From: Atopsyche davidsoni
Lineage: Eukaryota; Arthropoda; Insecta; Trichoptera; Hydrobiosidae
Length of the DNA: 64,000 nucleotides
NCBI GenBank assembly: GCA_022113835.1
Contig: JAILWY010000002.1
Span: forward strand, 3,760,501-3,824,500
Reading direction: 5' to 3'
Made by a program: the position numbers and the translations under genes. This document shows, piece after piece, positions 23,307-34,085 of the stretch (positions within the stretch are counted from its first letter, which is position 1; every line of letters starts with the position of its first letter). The notes under the pieces were generated by a model. The model was not told the DNA's origin. It was given only the letters and a program-made list of their open reading frames with translations, and searched no databases.

Positions 23307-23502
23307 CAGAGGTGTCAAACTCAATTTTGCAGAGGGCCATATATTAAATTTAGAATGTGTAGGCGGGCCAGATTCAAATAAAATAAGTCTAAAAGCTCTA
23401 AAAAACATGATTCTTCTTTCTGTGACACATTGGGATCGCGGGCCGTATTGATACGGCTCGAGGGCCGGATGCGGCCCGCGGGCCGTATCTTTGACATGAC
23501 TG
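23307..23502. mobile_element. hAT-type MITE with 8-bp target duplication
   Basis: A 196-bp element starting CAGAGGTGTCAAAC and ending TTTGACATGACTG, with 13-bp imperfect terminal inverted repeats (10 matches). It is flanked by the identical 8-mer CTGTAGGG at 23299-23306 and 23503-23510. An 8-bp duplication and a CAGnGGTGTCAAAC terminus are hallmarks of hAT elements. The interior has GGGCCGGATGCGGCCCGCGG near the right end, a motif common in this class. No transposase. Confidence 0.88.
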
Positions 23503-23520
23503 CTGTAGGGCTTCATAGAG

Positions 23521-23645
23521 CAGGGGCGGCTCGGGCTCACTCGGCCGGACCATCCATCACGGGCGTTTATCCTCGCGCGCCGCCCCTGCCGCCCGGCCGA
23601 ACAATCAATTTTTAATGAATAAATTACTCGCGCCGCCACTGGCGC
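23521..23645. repeat. GC-rich palindromic patch beside the hAT MITE
   Basis: CAGGGGCGGC (23521-23530) is exactly inverted as GCCGCCCCTG (23579-23588). CGCCGCCACTGGCGCG follows at 23631. Similar CAGGGGCGG and CAGTGGCG edges appear at 31.8-31.95 and 48.7-48.9 kb, so this is probably a small transposon remnant into which, or beside which, the hAT element inserted. Confidence 0.45.
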
Positions 23646-23649
23646 GCCG

Positions 23650-26095
23650 ATAGACGGAAGCTGAGCTTTTTTTAGATCTTTTTGATTTGGAATATTTTGA
23701 ATGTTCGATTATGAAATTCATATAAAATTCAATAAAAGATTTAGCCGTTAAACTATGTTTAAAAATTATATATATATATATATAACATTTTTTTATCCAG
23801 TCGACTTTTACTTGTCACATTGATTAATGATTGATTCCGGTTTTAGAAATGGTAAGTGCCGTTTGATAGACTGACATTTTTTTTAGATTAATAATTTTTT
23901 TTGTTCATATTTTTAATCTGATCGATCGATTGACTGTTCAGAATTGTCGTCCATTGGTCAAATGTAGGTAGTTTGATAGGCGTTTGTGCATAATATACAC
24001 CCACAATATGTATCATGCCAAAGGTTTTAATAATAACAACTCAAAACTCACATCTTAATTCAAAATGGCAGATATCTAAACAAATATATTTTTAACACGT
24101 TCTATGACGTCACATGTCCAGCGTTTGGATCAAAAGAGGCGTAATGATGACTAATGTCTTATGGATTTTTGTGATATTTTTAATAGATCGTATTTTGTGA
24201 CTTCTTCTCTTCAAACAGAATATAGAAATTTATTTCTTTTTTAGATACTTGCCTGAATAATTGCATAACAATTGAATAATAATTGCATTGATAATTTCTG
24301 TCATTATGAATACTTCCATGCAAAATTTATTGTCTAATATATTAATCATGTTCTCACTAGAAAACATTTTTCAAACTATTAGTTGCATATTTAGATACAA
24401 AAAGAAAGAAATGGATACGTAAAAATCCATTACGAATATTAAAGATACACTGGGTTTGAACTGAGTTCAAAAATTCAGCTTTTATAAATTTAATCGGTCT
24501 CAGCTGTAATATCATTCGCTGTTAAATTTTATAAGGCCTATTAAGACGCAAAACTTAATCACGCTACTGGAAACTCAGAAATCACCAAAGTGATTCGGAA
24601 CGAGTCTCTCAAGTGAGGAGAATCGAATATTTTTTACTGATATTATACCGAGCGAGACGAGCTCAGGGCGATATAGCGACTGAATTTGGTTTAAATTACA
24701 GAGAGCCGCAGTTATAAACTTTTCTTAAATATAACATAATAACTTCTTAATAACCATTACTTGTACTTAATAAATTTTTATTTGTCGAGGTTACATGCTT
24801 TTAATTATAATTTCGATTGCTTTATTCGAGAGGGTTGCGATCAGGTTACCATCTGTCCTGTGTTGCTTTTACGGTTGTGATGATATCAGAAGTCATTCCG
24901 TATAATTTATATTCTATACCGCAGCATACTTGCATACCAGAATGAATATGTCGAGGCTGTCGTTACGGCAAGCAATGTGGCAGTAGAATTAAGATTACTG
25001 TGAGTAAGTATCTTCATCATTCAAGATTTACTGTGTTTGCTTTTCTATCTGCAGAGTAAGTTATTTTTTTTTTAGTTTTGATGTTTGATGTCTACGTCAT
25101 GAATAGAGAATGCGAGAGTTTGACAAATTTTAACTAAGAGTTATCAACGCGTAGTTTTCCAGGTAAATATCATATTTAAATCTAATTTGCTATCCCATTT
25201 TCGAGCACCGTACAGATTTAAACATTAGATATTTTGTGTGTTTATACAAAAAACTAGAGCAAATAAATACAGTTGAAGTTTTTTTTATAGTTTTTGGTTG
25301 TTGTTGATGTGCATTAACTTGTCTCCCTGTCGTATTTGTTTGAATTGGAATTTTAATCGATTGGTCACATTACAGATTTTTTTATAATAGTAACCAGTTT
25401 AGAATAGGCATTCACTATAAAGTATAAAAAATCAAACTTCACGAAGCGAAAGCACTTTAATAAAAAAAAATGGATAGCCAATAAATAATTAAGTTTAACA
25501 AAATTTCAATCACTTTTGGTTTAGAAATACGGTTTAGTTTAGTAATTTAGTAGAATTTTATTTAATTTTAGATATTTAAAACAAGTTTATTAATAAGCAT
25601 GCTTGCCTGCAAGTCCCAGATTTTTAAAAAAAATATTAATTGCTCGAAGGCAAAAAATTGGAGAGGAAAATTTTACAATCGCATTAGACGTATCAAGCAG
25701 TAGACACCTACAATAACTTATAAACCGCTTGTTTTTCTGTATTTATGTATTTGCGGTTTTATTTTTATACACAGTAAATTATATATATTATATAAAATCA
25801 TCGTTTATTTCACCTAAGCTTATACGTGGTTCGTTCGCAGAGTAACAATTTAAAAAAAAAATTGAGATAAAAATCAGCAAGAAATTTATTAAACTTTTTC
25901 TTCACGTATAATATGCATAAAACAATTTTCAATTAGAGATAAGTTATTCGATTATATCACCATGACATTCAACATTTTAAAAATTTAATCGTTAATTATA
26001 ATTTCAAAAAAATACACACAAGAAAAAAAATTAGGCACAACGCGTAAAGCTGATATTATAAAACCACGGGTAATTTCTATGCAGACTGACTTATA
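23650..26095. other. AT-rich spacer
   Basis: Contains one palindromic CRE (24105-24112) and a short TA run near 23768-23783. No coding, RNA or repeat boundary otherwise. Confidence 0.45.
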
Positions 26096-26097
26096 GA

Positions 26098-26165
26098 CGC
26101 GGCCTTTCTACGAGCGACGGGGGACTCGAACCGCGGACCTCCGGTTATTGAATGGAGTAATAAAA
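26098..26165 (-). repeat. tRNA-derived SINE-like relic
   Basis: The minus strand carries GGTTCGAGTCC (26129-26139), an exact match to the Pol III B-box consensus, in GTCCGCGGTTCGAGTCCCCC. No acceptor stem closes and no clear A box is seen. Confidence 0.45.
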
Positions 26166-26269
26166 CTCTCGGCACAAAAGCGCACAATTAAAAACCAATC
26201 GAGATTAACGCCGGCGATAGCCGCGCGAGTGGGCTCGCTCGCCCCCCCGGGCCATTATTTATAATTATT

Positions 26270-26925
26270 TGCAGCGGCGTGCAGTTCGTGCTCGAAATGC
26301 ATTGCCTGCCCTTTTGTACTCGGCAAAAAATACACCATGGCTGCGTTTTGTGCCTCAAAAGCCGCAGTATCTTCTGTAAAGGAAACAAAAGGGTATAATT
26401 GCAGCGGCGTGCAGTTTATGCTTGAAATGCTATGCGTGCCTTTTTGCCTTAGTATCAACAGAAGAGATAACCAAAAGGAACGCTTGCAGCGGCGTGCATT
26501 TTATGAATGAGTGCTTTGCGTACCTTTTATGGATTTCACCAAAAAAAATATGGATACGTTTTTGTGTCGTGGCGTGCTTTTCCTGTTTGAAATGCATTGC
26601 TTGCTCTTTTTTTCATAAAAACAATAGTCTCATTTTTAGAACCATTGTTTTATTTAATAGATGATCGATGGTAGTTCATGCTTTGTTTGCATATTGTCTT
26701 AAAAGTAATAGAAATACCATTATCACACAGTTGATTTATAATTATTTACAGAGGCATACAAGTCGTGACTAAAATACATTGCAAGCCGTTTTAAATTTCA
26801 TCTGAAAAATATTATTAAGGTCGTATATTTTGGCTCTAGATTATCATATTACCTAAATAACTCTATGGGAATCATTGACAAGGCGTGCAAAAATTCTTAA
26901 AACGCATTGTTTGCCATTTTTAAAA
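26270..26925. repeat. Six decayed copies of a ~45-bp motif
   Basis: The motif GCAGCGGCGTGCAG, then a GAAATGCATTGC-like block and TGCCTTTTT, recurs near 26271, 26400, 26486, 26568, 26752 and 26879 with spacings of about 80-185 bases and increasing decay to the right. Open frames on both strands here follow the repeats and are not genes. Confidence 0.75.
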
Positions 26926-28200
26926 CGAGGATAAATTTTTTTAAATAAGTTTTATTTCTTTTAAACTAAAAACGTAAGTAATATTTGTGGGTTAGGTAAT
27001 TTTAAATTGGTTTAGCATCTTCGTGTAAGCTCGGAAAATTTCGTAAGACCTCGTAGCTAATGATATTATTAAAATTTATAGCGCGTTTCTGTTATTCGTG
27101 AGAAGCGAACTATTAAAATACTTAGTTATTTTTTATTATATTAAATAACATAAAATAATAATGTTGCTCGCAAGGAAATATATTAAATTGTATAGAATTA
27201 AAGCTAATGACACGCTACGGAACACGAGTTTTTAGGAAATTATACGGGGAGAGATCAGGCAATCTGTTGCCAAGCAGGTAGGTGCCCACTAATTGGACAG
27301 GTATCGCTTGGTGTCGGAAATTCAGTAATGAATGCAGTTAGATATACAAAAAATAATCTTATTCGTAGAAGTCTCGTAATGAGTGCCAGCCCAGGGCTAC
27401 TGAGTGGGCACAAACGTTTCCTAGTATAACAAGGCATTTGCATTTGAATCATCTCACTATCCTACAATTAAATTTATCAACTACAGAACGAAGGTTTCCA
27501 TTACGTGCCTTTAATTTAAACGATTCGTGTTAAGCCCTGCAATACAAATTCTGGGACATAAATATTTGATTTGAAATTTAAATCAATTGCTGTGGCACTT
27601 TATCCAAGCAATCAATAAAATGAAGATTTGTATGATTGATATATAAAGGAAGGGGATTTAGAGGATTGCCTTGTTCCTAACTTTCAAGAATGAAGGCTCG
27701 GATAAATGACTCAAAACACCTGTTCCCTGGGTCTATTTTAAACATAAATATTATAGCATAGACAATATTTTATGTGAAACAGTAGTTCGCCGTTTCATAC
27801 AAAGCCGTTGACTATCTTTAAATTTCTAGAGTATCCTACTACGTAGTGGTTTTTCAGCGAAACGTCGAAAAAACTACTACGCAGCAAAATATCATTTGAA
27901 ATACGTGAATGTTATTATTTTCAGTGGAATATGAAACAAATCGCAGTAATAACATATTGTTTTCAATATTTAGATTATTATAATCCTGTTGTTTTCAGTA
28001 AATTCTCATTCAAAATCAAGATTAATTATATCAAAAGTAAGATTGCTTGATAAATATGCGTTTCAGTTTAATGGAATAGGCATGTCTTTAATATGAGGCG
28101 TTATGGATATTCGTTTCGCATCTGCCATTTAATTTATATATCCCTCTGCAGTGCAAATGACACTAAAACGCATCGCAAGCAAATTTATACCAGCCTAGAT
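26926..28200. other. Spacer with a small hairpin upstream of the gene
   Basis: AT-rich. A 16-bp-arm hairpin, CTACGTAGTGGTTTTT (27841-27856) and AAAAACTACTACGCAG, has a 13-base loop and two mismatches. I see no exon. Confidence 0.4.
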
Positions 28201-28204
28201 GCAG

Positions 28205-28704
28205 GACGGCGCATTAGCCCCGGAGCGCCCGCACCCCATGGCCATGGGGGCTCTCGGAGCACAACAATATCCATTCGAATTTCGCGCATGTCAAACGCAC
28301 GCAGAGAAAAAACAACTCCGCCGACTTTATTACAGTCACGCGCCTCAAGTTTTCCATTAACTTTTCATTTATTGCACCGACAGAGAGGGAGTGCGCGCCG
28401 TCCCGCTCTCGCGGGGGGCGGGGGCCGCGGGCTGGCGGGGGGCTCGAGGCAGGGGACCCCGCCTGCCCTCAGTCGAGCCAGAGCCGCGGACCCAGTCACA
28501 CCGCGCGCCGCTCCGCGACCCTCTGTTTACACTCCTGCACGTGGTGACCCCGACGCGAACAGCTGTTCGACACGCACGGCCGCGAGTCCCGCTCCGAGTG
28601 ACCGATAAGCGAAACCCGCGACCGACCTCAGCAGTGACGTCGAAAGTACAAAACGGTGCAACTCGATAAAGTTCCGCAGCGGTTTTTGCAGTTTCCGCTC
28701 CAAG
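28205..28704 (+). promoter_or_regulatory. CpG-rich promoter and 5' UTR region of the 28705 gene
   Basis: Base composition jumps to GC-rich with dense CpG. A perfect 16-bp palindrome CCCCATGGCCATGGGG is at 28234-28249. TCAGTC at 28469-28474 matches the insect initiator consensus TCAGTY (putative +1 A at 28471). I see no TATA box and no good DPE at +28. From 28471 to 28704 no ATG occurs, so the CDS start would be the first AUG of such a transcript. A CRE-like TGACGTCG lies at 28635-28642. TTTTTGCAG ending at 28691 could be a splice acceptor, in which case the true first exon lies elsewhere. Confidence 0.5.
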
Positions 28705-29193
28705 ATGGCGATGGCGGCTTGCTACCCGACCGCCTACATCCAGGCGCCTCGAGTGCAGATCGACACGTACCAGCCCCAGGCGTACATGAAGCCGAGGGTT
28801 CCCCCGCCGGACTACTCCGTGCCGCTGCACGTGGACTGCAGCGTGGAGTACGAGCTGCCGGACTGCGCCAAGCCTCCCCAGGGCGTGAAGATAGAACCTC
28901 TGCTGATGATACACCCGTGTCACTTCAGAAACCTGGAGCGGCAGAGGAGGAGGCCGTTCGAGAACAATCTCCCCGTGAAGACGCCGCCGCTCCCGACCAA
29001 GCAGAGAGGACCGCCGGCCAACACGTACAGCTGCGAGTACACGAGCCGCGCCGCCGTTGAATACCCCCAGAACCAGTCTCGATACAGAGGCACCTCCGTG
29101 AGGAGCCACCCCTACGCGACCCCGTGCACCCCGCGGTGTCCGGAGCTGCAGTACCCCATCCACCACCACCCGACTCTGATCTACAACGTCTAG
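28705..29193 (+). CDS. Unrecognised 162-residue Pro/Tyr-rich protein
   Basis: Open from ATG (context CAAGATGG) to TAG with strongly GC-biased third positions in otherwise AT-rich DNA, the best coding signal in the window. I recognise no folded domain. Proline is about 17 percent (27 residues) and tyrosine 8 percent (13), suggesting a largely disordered adaptor or nuclear protein. Visible short motifs are PPDY at 34-37 (PPxY, WW-domain ligand), VKIE at 61-64 (SUMO consensus), basic RQRRRP at 79-84 (possible nuclear localisation), PPLPTK at 94-99 (PxLPxK, SH3 class II ligand), HHH at 153-155 and C-terminal YNV (PDZ class II form). The most hydrophobic stretch is around 65-77, with LLMIHPCHF. 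No signal peptide or membrane segment. It appears to be a single-exon frame, or the last exon with an acceptor 14 bases before the ATG. The isolated position with possible regulatory islands on both sides would suit a developmental gene, but function is unknown. Confidence 0.85.
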   Translation: MAMAACYPTAYIQAPRVQIDTYQPQAYMKPRVPPPDYSVPLHVDCSVEYELPDCAKPPQGVKIEPLLMIHPCHFRNLERQRRRPFENNLPVKTPPLPTKQRGPPANTYSCEYTSRAAVEYPQNQSRYRGTSVRSHPYATPCTPRCPELQYPIHHHPTLIYNV

Positions 29194-29765
29194 TAACCTA
29201 GTGATAACTTATGTGATAGATAGTACATGTTTAATGCCACAAGATATGAAAGTGAAATCTTCCCAGTGATTAGGAGCTGTGTCGCACGCGGCGAGCCGCA
29301 TGTATCTACATTGTATATAGTCCTATAACGTTAACCTTAGAGCGCACAGTGTTGATTCCGAGTTCTACGCAGACAGGTCCACGTCGAGTGTATGCGCGTT
29401 GGGAACGCGCGAAGCTTTACTTGTTTCTCTGTACTAATTATACCGATTTCTATGTAACCATTGATTGTGCCTGTGTATATATTCTTGCTTCATTACCGAG
29501 ACCGTTCATCAGCGGCCTGCACGCGCCGCGGCGGTCCCTCCGCGCCGGCAGCAGTGCGTGCACGCGGCTCGGTCGGGAGCTGCGACGCATCCATGTAACG
29601 GACGGATGATTCCGAGCGTATATGATATTATTTATTAGAACTTCGTTGTTGATATACGAAATAAACTATTATTATAATAAAGATGGATCGTTTTGTAGCG
29701 AAATGCACGATTCGATAGTCCACTTTTGTATTAAAATTAAAACCAATAAAACGATGATTGTTAGT
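29194..29765 (+). promoter_or_regulatory. 3' UTR with regulatory motifs and poly(A) signals
   Basis: Follows the 28705 CDS. AATAAA occurs at 29660-29665, 29676-29681 and 29745-29750, so the transcript probably ends near 29685-29770. Two UGUANAUA Pumilio-type sites (TGTATATA) are at 29312-29319 and 29474-29481. A K box core TGTGAT is at 29212-29217 and a Brd box AGCTTTA at 29413-29419, both known as miRNA-seed targets in Drosophila Notch-pathway genes. Part of the UTR (29510-29590) is again GC-rich. Confidence 0.55.
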
Positions 29766-29857
29766 TACATGTTTTTTTTATTTATCTTCAACACATATAA
29801 TATTAAGATATATACAGTTCAGTATTTATATTTCCTAGAGGTAACAGGCTTTTTAAC

Positions 29858-30045
29858 AAAAGGTTACAGACCTTTCACGGGTATTAAGGGGGCACCGTTT
29901 TATGACACAAAAATTTAATGAGTGATTTTGCAATATAATCGATGCACGCGTGTATTTATAGTAAACATAAATTATATTTTTATTTTCCATTATTTGGTAC
30001 ACAGCGCGGTTCATCTATACGTGCACGTTAGGTCTGTAACCTTTA
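29858..30045. mobile_element. MITE with 15-bp perfect inverted repeats
   Basis: AAAGGTTACAGACCT (29859-29873) and AGGTCTGTAACCTTT (30030-30044) are exact inverted copies about 155 bases apart. The right side continues to TGAATCACCTGTA, so the real end may be slightly farther out and the element slightly larger. No coding. It lies just downstream of the gene's poly(A) region. Confidence 0.7.
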
Positions 30046-30420
30046 TTGAATCACCTGTATTTTGTAATGGTTTTCCAATTTAATCCAGAGACAAGCAATC
30101 ATCGGAAACATACACGGTGGATTTAAAACGCTGGAATTACAGATGCTCCGATAATTCACTCCAACATGCGATTTCAGGGAGCAGTGGCGTATCCGCGTAC
30201 GGTATTCGCTCCGATGGGTTCTCATGCACAAAAATAAAAACACAATCGCGGCTCATAATCAATTTCTCATTTGCGCGAATCGTATTGAAATTATTCATCG
30301 GGTTTGACTCGTTTTTCGAAACCTCGGCGGTTTTTTTTTTTTTTTTACGAGGCGTTCTCACGACCGGCGCAATAAATCCATCGAACGTGTTACGAGATAC
30401 GGAAAATTAAATTTCATGTT
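30046..30420. other. Mixed-composition spacer
   Basis: Includes GCAGTGGCGTATCCGCG near 30181, a transposon-edge-like motif. Overlapping open frames on both strands (30117-30410) have no recognisable content. Confidence 0.35.
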
Positions 30421-30497
30421 TTTAATGAAGATCATTCGGCCGGCCCTGCTTGTAATTTTTGTAATTTTGATAAATTATCAAATTAATCTTCATTAAA
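30421..30497. mobile_element. 77-bp inverted-repeat element
   Basis: TTTAATGAAGAT (30421-30432) and ATCTTCATTAAA (30486-30497) are exact 12-bp inverted copies around an AT-rich centre with CGGCCGGCC. Very small MITE or foldback. Confidence 0.45.
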
Positions 30498-31760
30498 CGA
30501 AAACTGGAAGAAGCGAAAACACTTTTTTTCTTTAATCTCATAAATAATAATGGAATAAATTTTAATTTGCGTTTGAATTACGCGAATTTAAAAATTTTGG
30601 ATTAAAAAAAAATATTATTTCATGTCTTTTCAATACGATGACTAATGAGATTAGCCAAAATATTTTTATTTTATTTCGTACCAAATTATTTATTTAAAAA
30701 GTGTTACTTTTCTTTACTTATAAACTTTAGAATGATGTTCGTCATGATTCTCAGTACACTAGTCAGTTCAATGTACGTTTTCATAAATCTTTTGATAGAA
30801 GGTAATTACTGACACATTTAATGTGCTGGCACAATTTTATATTCTTGGTATACATAATGAATACAAGTGGTCCCAGAATAAATCTTTAAGGAACACCAGA
30901 AAATACTTTAAACGCTCTATTATTACTCCCAAGAAGAGCGGAAATAGAAATCGGTGCGGACGGCGAGAGCACAGCGATTAACCGATATCGCTGACGCCCA
31001 GTTTCTGAAACACTGATCAAAGTAATACACACTTAACAAGCTGTCACGCGAAGTCTACAAAATGCCGTATCCCTTATAAACTATTTACTTTTAAATTTAA
31101 TTTACGTAAAAAAAAAAAATTTTTAACGTTTCAATAATTGGAAATTTATTAGTGGGAGAATTCTAACAACCCTAACCCCTTATAGTATCATCTTTGACTA
31201 TCAATTAGTCTGCGTTTTTATCTGGGTCGCATTTGATAGTACATGCAACGAATGAAGACGTAATGAACACCATAAAAGCATGTCGCAACTGGCATTTAGA
31301 TACCATTGAATTGTTTATTGATATCATCACTGGTGCATTGCTTAAATATAAAACTTTATTTTATAATTTTACAGTAATTCAATAATAAATATACAGTAAT
31401 TAAGAGATCATCGGATTGATTTATAAAATGATAATTATAATAAATAGACACATTCACAAGAAAATACGGACCTCCTTGATATACTTTAAAAACACCTGCC
31501 AATACAGTTTTCTTGTTGAGTCATACAAAGTATGAAAAAATCATTGTTTAATGATTTTCAATAATATTAAGTGATTTCTATGACTTCCGTTCTCAGACAT
31601 TGTAGAATTCATTTACATAGATTTATTTTTACACTTTTTCTTTTTGATAAGTGTTAAAGTGTCGTGAATCATTAACAGAATAAAAAAATCACTAGCAGTA
31701 TTTTAAGTACCTTCCAATACAGTATTTTTTTTTCCAGTCGAGTTATTTTTTTTTTTTGTG
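30498..31760. other. AT-rich spacer, no feature seen
   Basis: No supportable feature. Confidence 0.5.
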
Positions 31761-31764
31761 AGAG

Positions 31765-31960
31765 GCGACCCATTCCACACGGGCGGGTCGCAAAGGGAGA
31801 TCCCGCTGCCCATTCTTCCGCGGGCAGACTTATTGCACAGTGCAGTGGAGTGATTTAGGGGGCCCCTCCCTCCCCTCCCCGCCGCCCCTGGACCGCGGCT
31901 GCAGGCTTTGTGCCGCCGCGCACGCCACTGGGGCCTACATACATTGTTAGCGCAGCACGC
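31765..31960 (-). repeat. GC-rich transposon-like remnant
   Basis: On the minus strand it begins CCCCAGTGGCGTGCGCGGCG and contains CCAGGGGCGGCGGGGAGG. The CAGTGGCG and CAGGGGCGG edges recur at 23.5 and 48.7-48.9 kb. Abrupt composition change on both sides. The open frame through it is incidental. Confidence 0.4.
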
Positions 31961-32630
31961 ACGGAATATAAATATAAAGAGAATGCAGTCGTTATTCATT
32001 ATTCTTATTATCTTTTGTTACATTTGAATGGGGATATGAAAAAAGTTATAATTTCGTTTTTATTACTAGACGACGTGACACGACGTATCTATTACAAAGC
32101 ATCAAATATATATATATATATATATATATAAATATTTTTAGATCAAATAAAAAATAAGGTTTACTCTTTTCGAATTATAATTCTAATCATGAGTTAGGAC
32201 ATAGCGTGTATAGCGATTGAAATTGCAATTATTCACAGATATATCGAGAGATGATCTAACATTTAGGAAGGAATTCGGTTATTCGGTAATGGACTTTTAC
32301 AAATTTCAAAACGGCCTAAATTTAAATTTAAAAATCAAATAACCATAAAATTCGCGTTTAATATTATAAATAATAACATTATGAGGCACAATTAGTTGTA
32401 ATAAAATTTAATGATCCATATTACAACGCAACATTGTAATTTTATGTTTAACACACAACAACGGAGCCTATCAGCGGGAAAAATCAACAAAAAAAAAAAC
32501 AGTATTTATTTAATCAAAAAAATAACTTACTTACGCAATTCGTTTATAAACTACATTCAACGACGAACGAATCCACGTTTTATAACATTCGTCATAAAAC
32601 GGGAAAGTTTTGAAATAAGCGATGGTTAAT
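31961..32630. other. AT-rich spacer with a short TA run
   Basis: A (TA)n tract lies near 32107-32130. Nothing else supportable. Confidence 0.45.
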
Positions 32631-32639
32631 TCGACTTCT

Positions 32640-33065
32640 ATTGTAGCGGACTCGTTTAAATGTTGTTATTTGTTGAATTGGCACGGTTTTTGCATCCTCG
32701 AGTAGGCACGTGAAACTTCGTGCCGCCGGCATTGCCCAGCAATGGGCTGCTCCACTTTTCAGAAGCGCGCTAAATGGCGTCATGATGTTATCGAAGCGAT
32801 TTTTTCGCGTGAAACGCCGACCGAACACGACGCAATCCGAGCCATGTGCACTCGAACACGAAGCGTGTGTGCCTCTGAACACGAAATCGCGACCACCGCC
32901 TCACGATCGCTAGCCGAGTCGATTCGGAACGAAAATAACGAGAATGTATCGAACAGCTGTTCGGAGTTGATGTGCGACCCCGACGGCCTTATTCCTTCAG
33001 GCGGTGCAGATTTATAGCCCCTGAAAACGGACCCAGCACCATCGATGTGATCATTCAACATCACA
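32640..33065. promoter_or_regulatory. CpG-containing island with open frames in several phases
   Basis: About 400 GC-richer bases open in four frames, as low-stop composition would give. ATTGCCCAGCAATGGGC (32730-32746) is a near-palindrome. GAACAGCTGTTCGGAG near 32952 holds a CAGCTG E-box. I cannot choose a coding frame. A transposon fragment or regulatory island is likelier than a gene. Confidence 0.25.
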
Positions 33066-34085
33066 TTTACGTACGCCTTGCTTCTGATACCCGAATTAAT
33101 TCTACAACGCCGAAGATGAACTGAAGAAGCTTTGAATTATCATTGGTTAGACAGCAATTCATGATAGAAAGTATATATAGCATCACACCTAGAAAACACA
33201 CGGAGAAACCGTTCTATTACTATGAAAATATTATTTAGTGAATTTGTGTTATTGTTACAGCTTTCAGTACGTGTCTAAAATCTGTACGCAAGTCATCATA
33301 TTTTATTAAGAGAAATAATTGTTTGGCCGCCGTGACTAAGCGGACATCTTCAACGATGCAAATTTACGTACGAGACTTTTTAATTATAAATAATTAGCAG
33401 TTTTATGTTTTTATGTAACGTATCAAATTATGAATTGGTCACGAATAAATCAATATTCATTATCCGTGCCGGCGGCAAGTGGTTCGTTTCAACAGCAATT
33501 AATTTAAATTATTCAATATTAAATAGGCATGTGTATAAATTTTGAGTTTTGCAGATGTTTACATATACATGAACTGCAGATTCAAAAGAAATAATTGCAT
33601 TAACACAAAATTTAATTATAACAGTCCAAAGACATTTTTATTCAATAGAAAATTTAATATTATTTGAAAATGAAAATTTAAATTATACCAGCCAACCAAC
33701 ATTACATTAAATGGGTTATAATAATTCACATACCTACTACATTCTTGGATCGCTTTTACATATTAAAAATACGTATATTTAAGTTTGAAATATTAATATT
33801 AAAAAAAACACGTTTATTTTGTAATCAGCGTGAGTCATGTTATTATAATTTCTTAAGTATCTGTCACCTTTGACACATTGCAAATTTCTAACAGAATCCT
33901 TTGAATTTATGGATAATTTATTCTGAATAAACTTTCGTGTTTTTTCTATAGATTACTGCAACTCGCAGAGACGTCGCTCGCCTCCGCCGTACACGACCGC
34001 CATTGTGCCTGCAATCCCCGGCATCTCGACTGAATGCCATAAATAATAAATAATATCCCAAGAGCCGTACAGACGATTTGAATGT
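33066..34085. other. AT-rich spacer
   Basis: A small GC-richer patch at 33958-34030 (CTCGCAGAGACGTCGC) precedes the degenerate array. No gene seen. Confidence 0.45.

Noticed and set aside
28656..29060. 134-codon plus-strand frame overlapping the gene
   Set aside because: It starts on GTG, not ATG, and is an out-of-phase shadow of the 28705 frame.
28369..29169. 266-codon minus-strand open frame opposite the gene
   Set aside because: Antisense shadow of a GC-rich coding region with few stops; the plus frame has the start context, codon bias and poly(A) signals.
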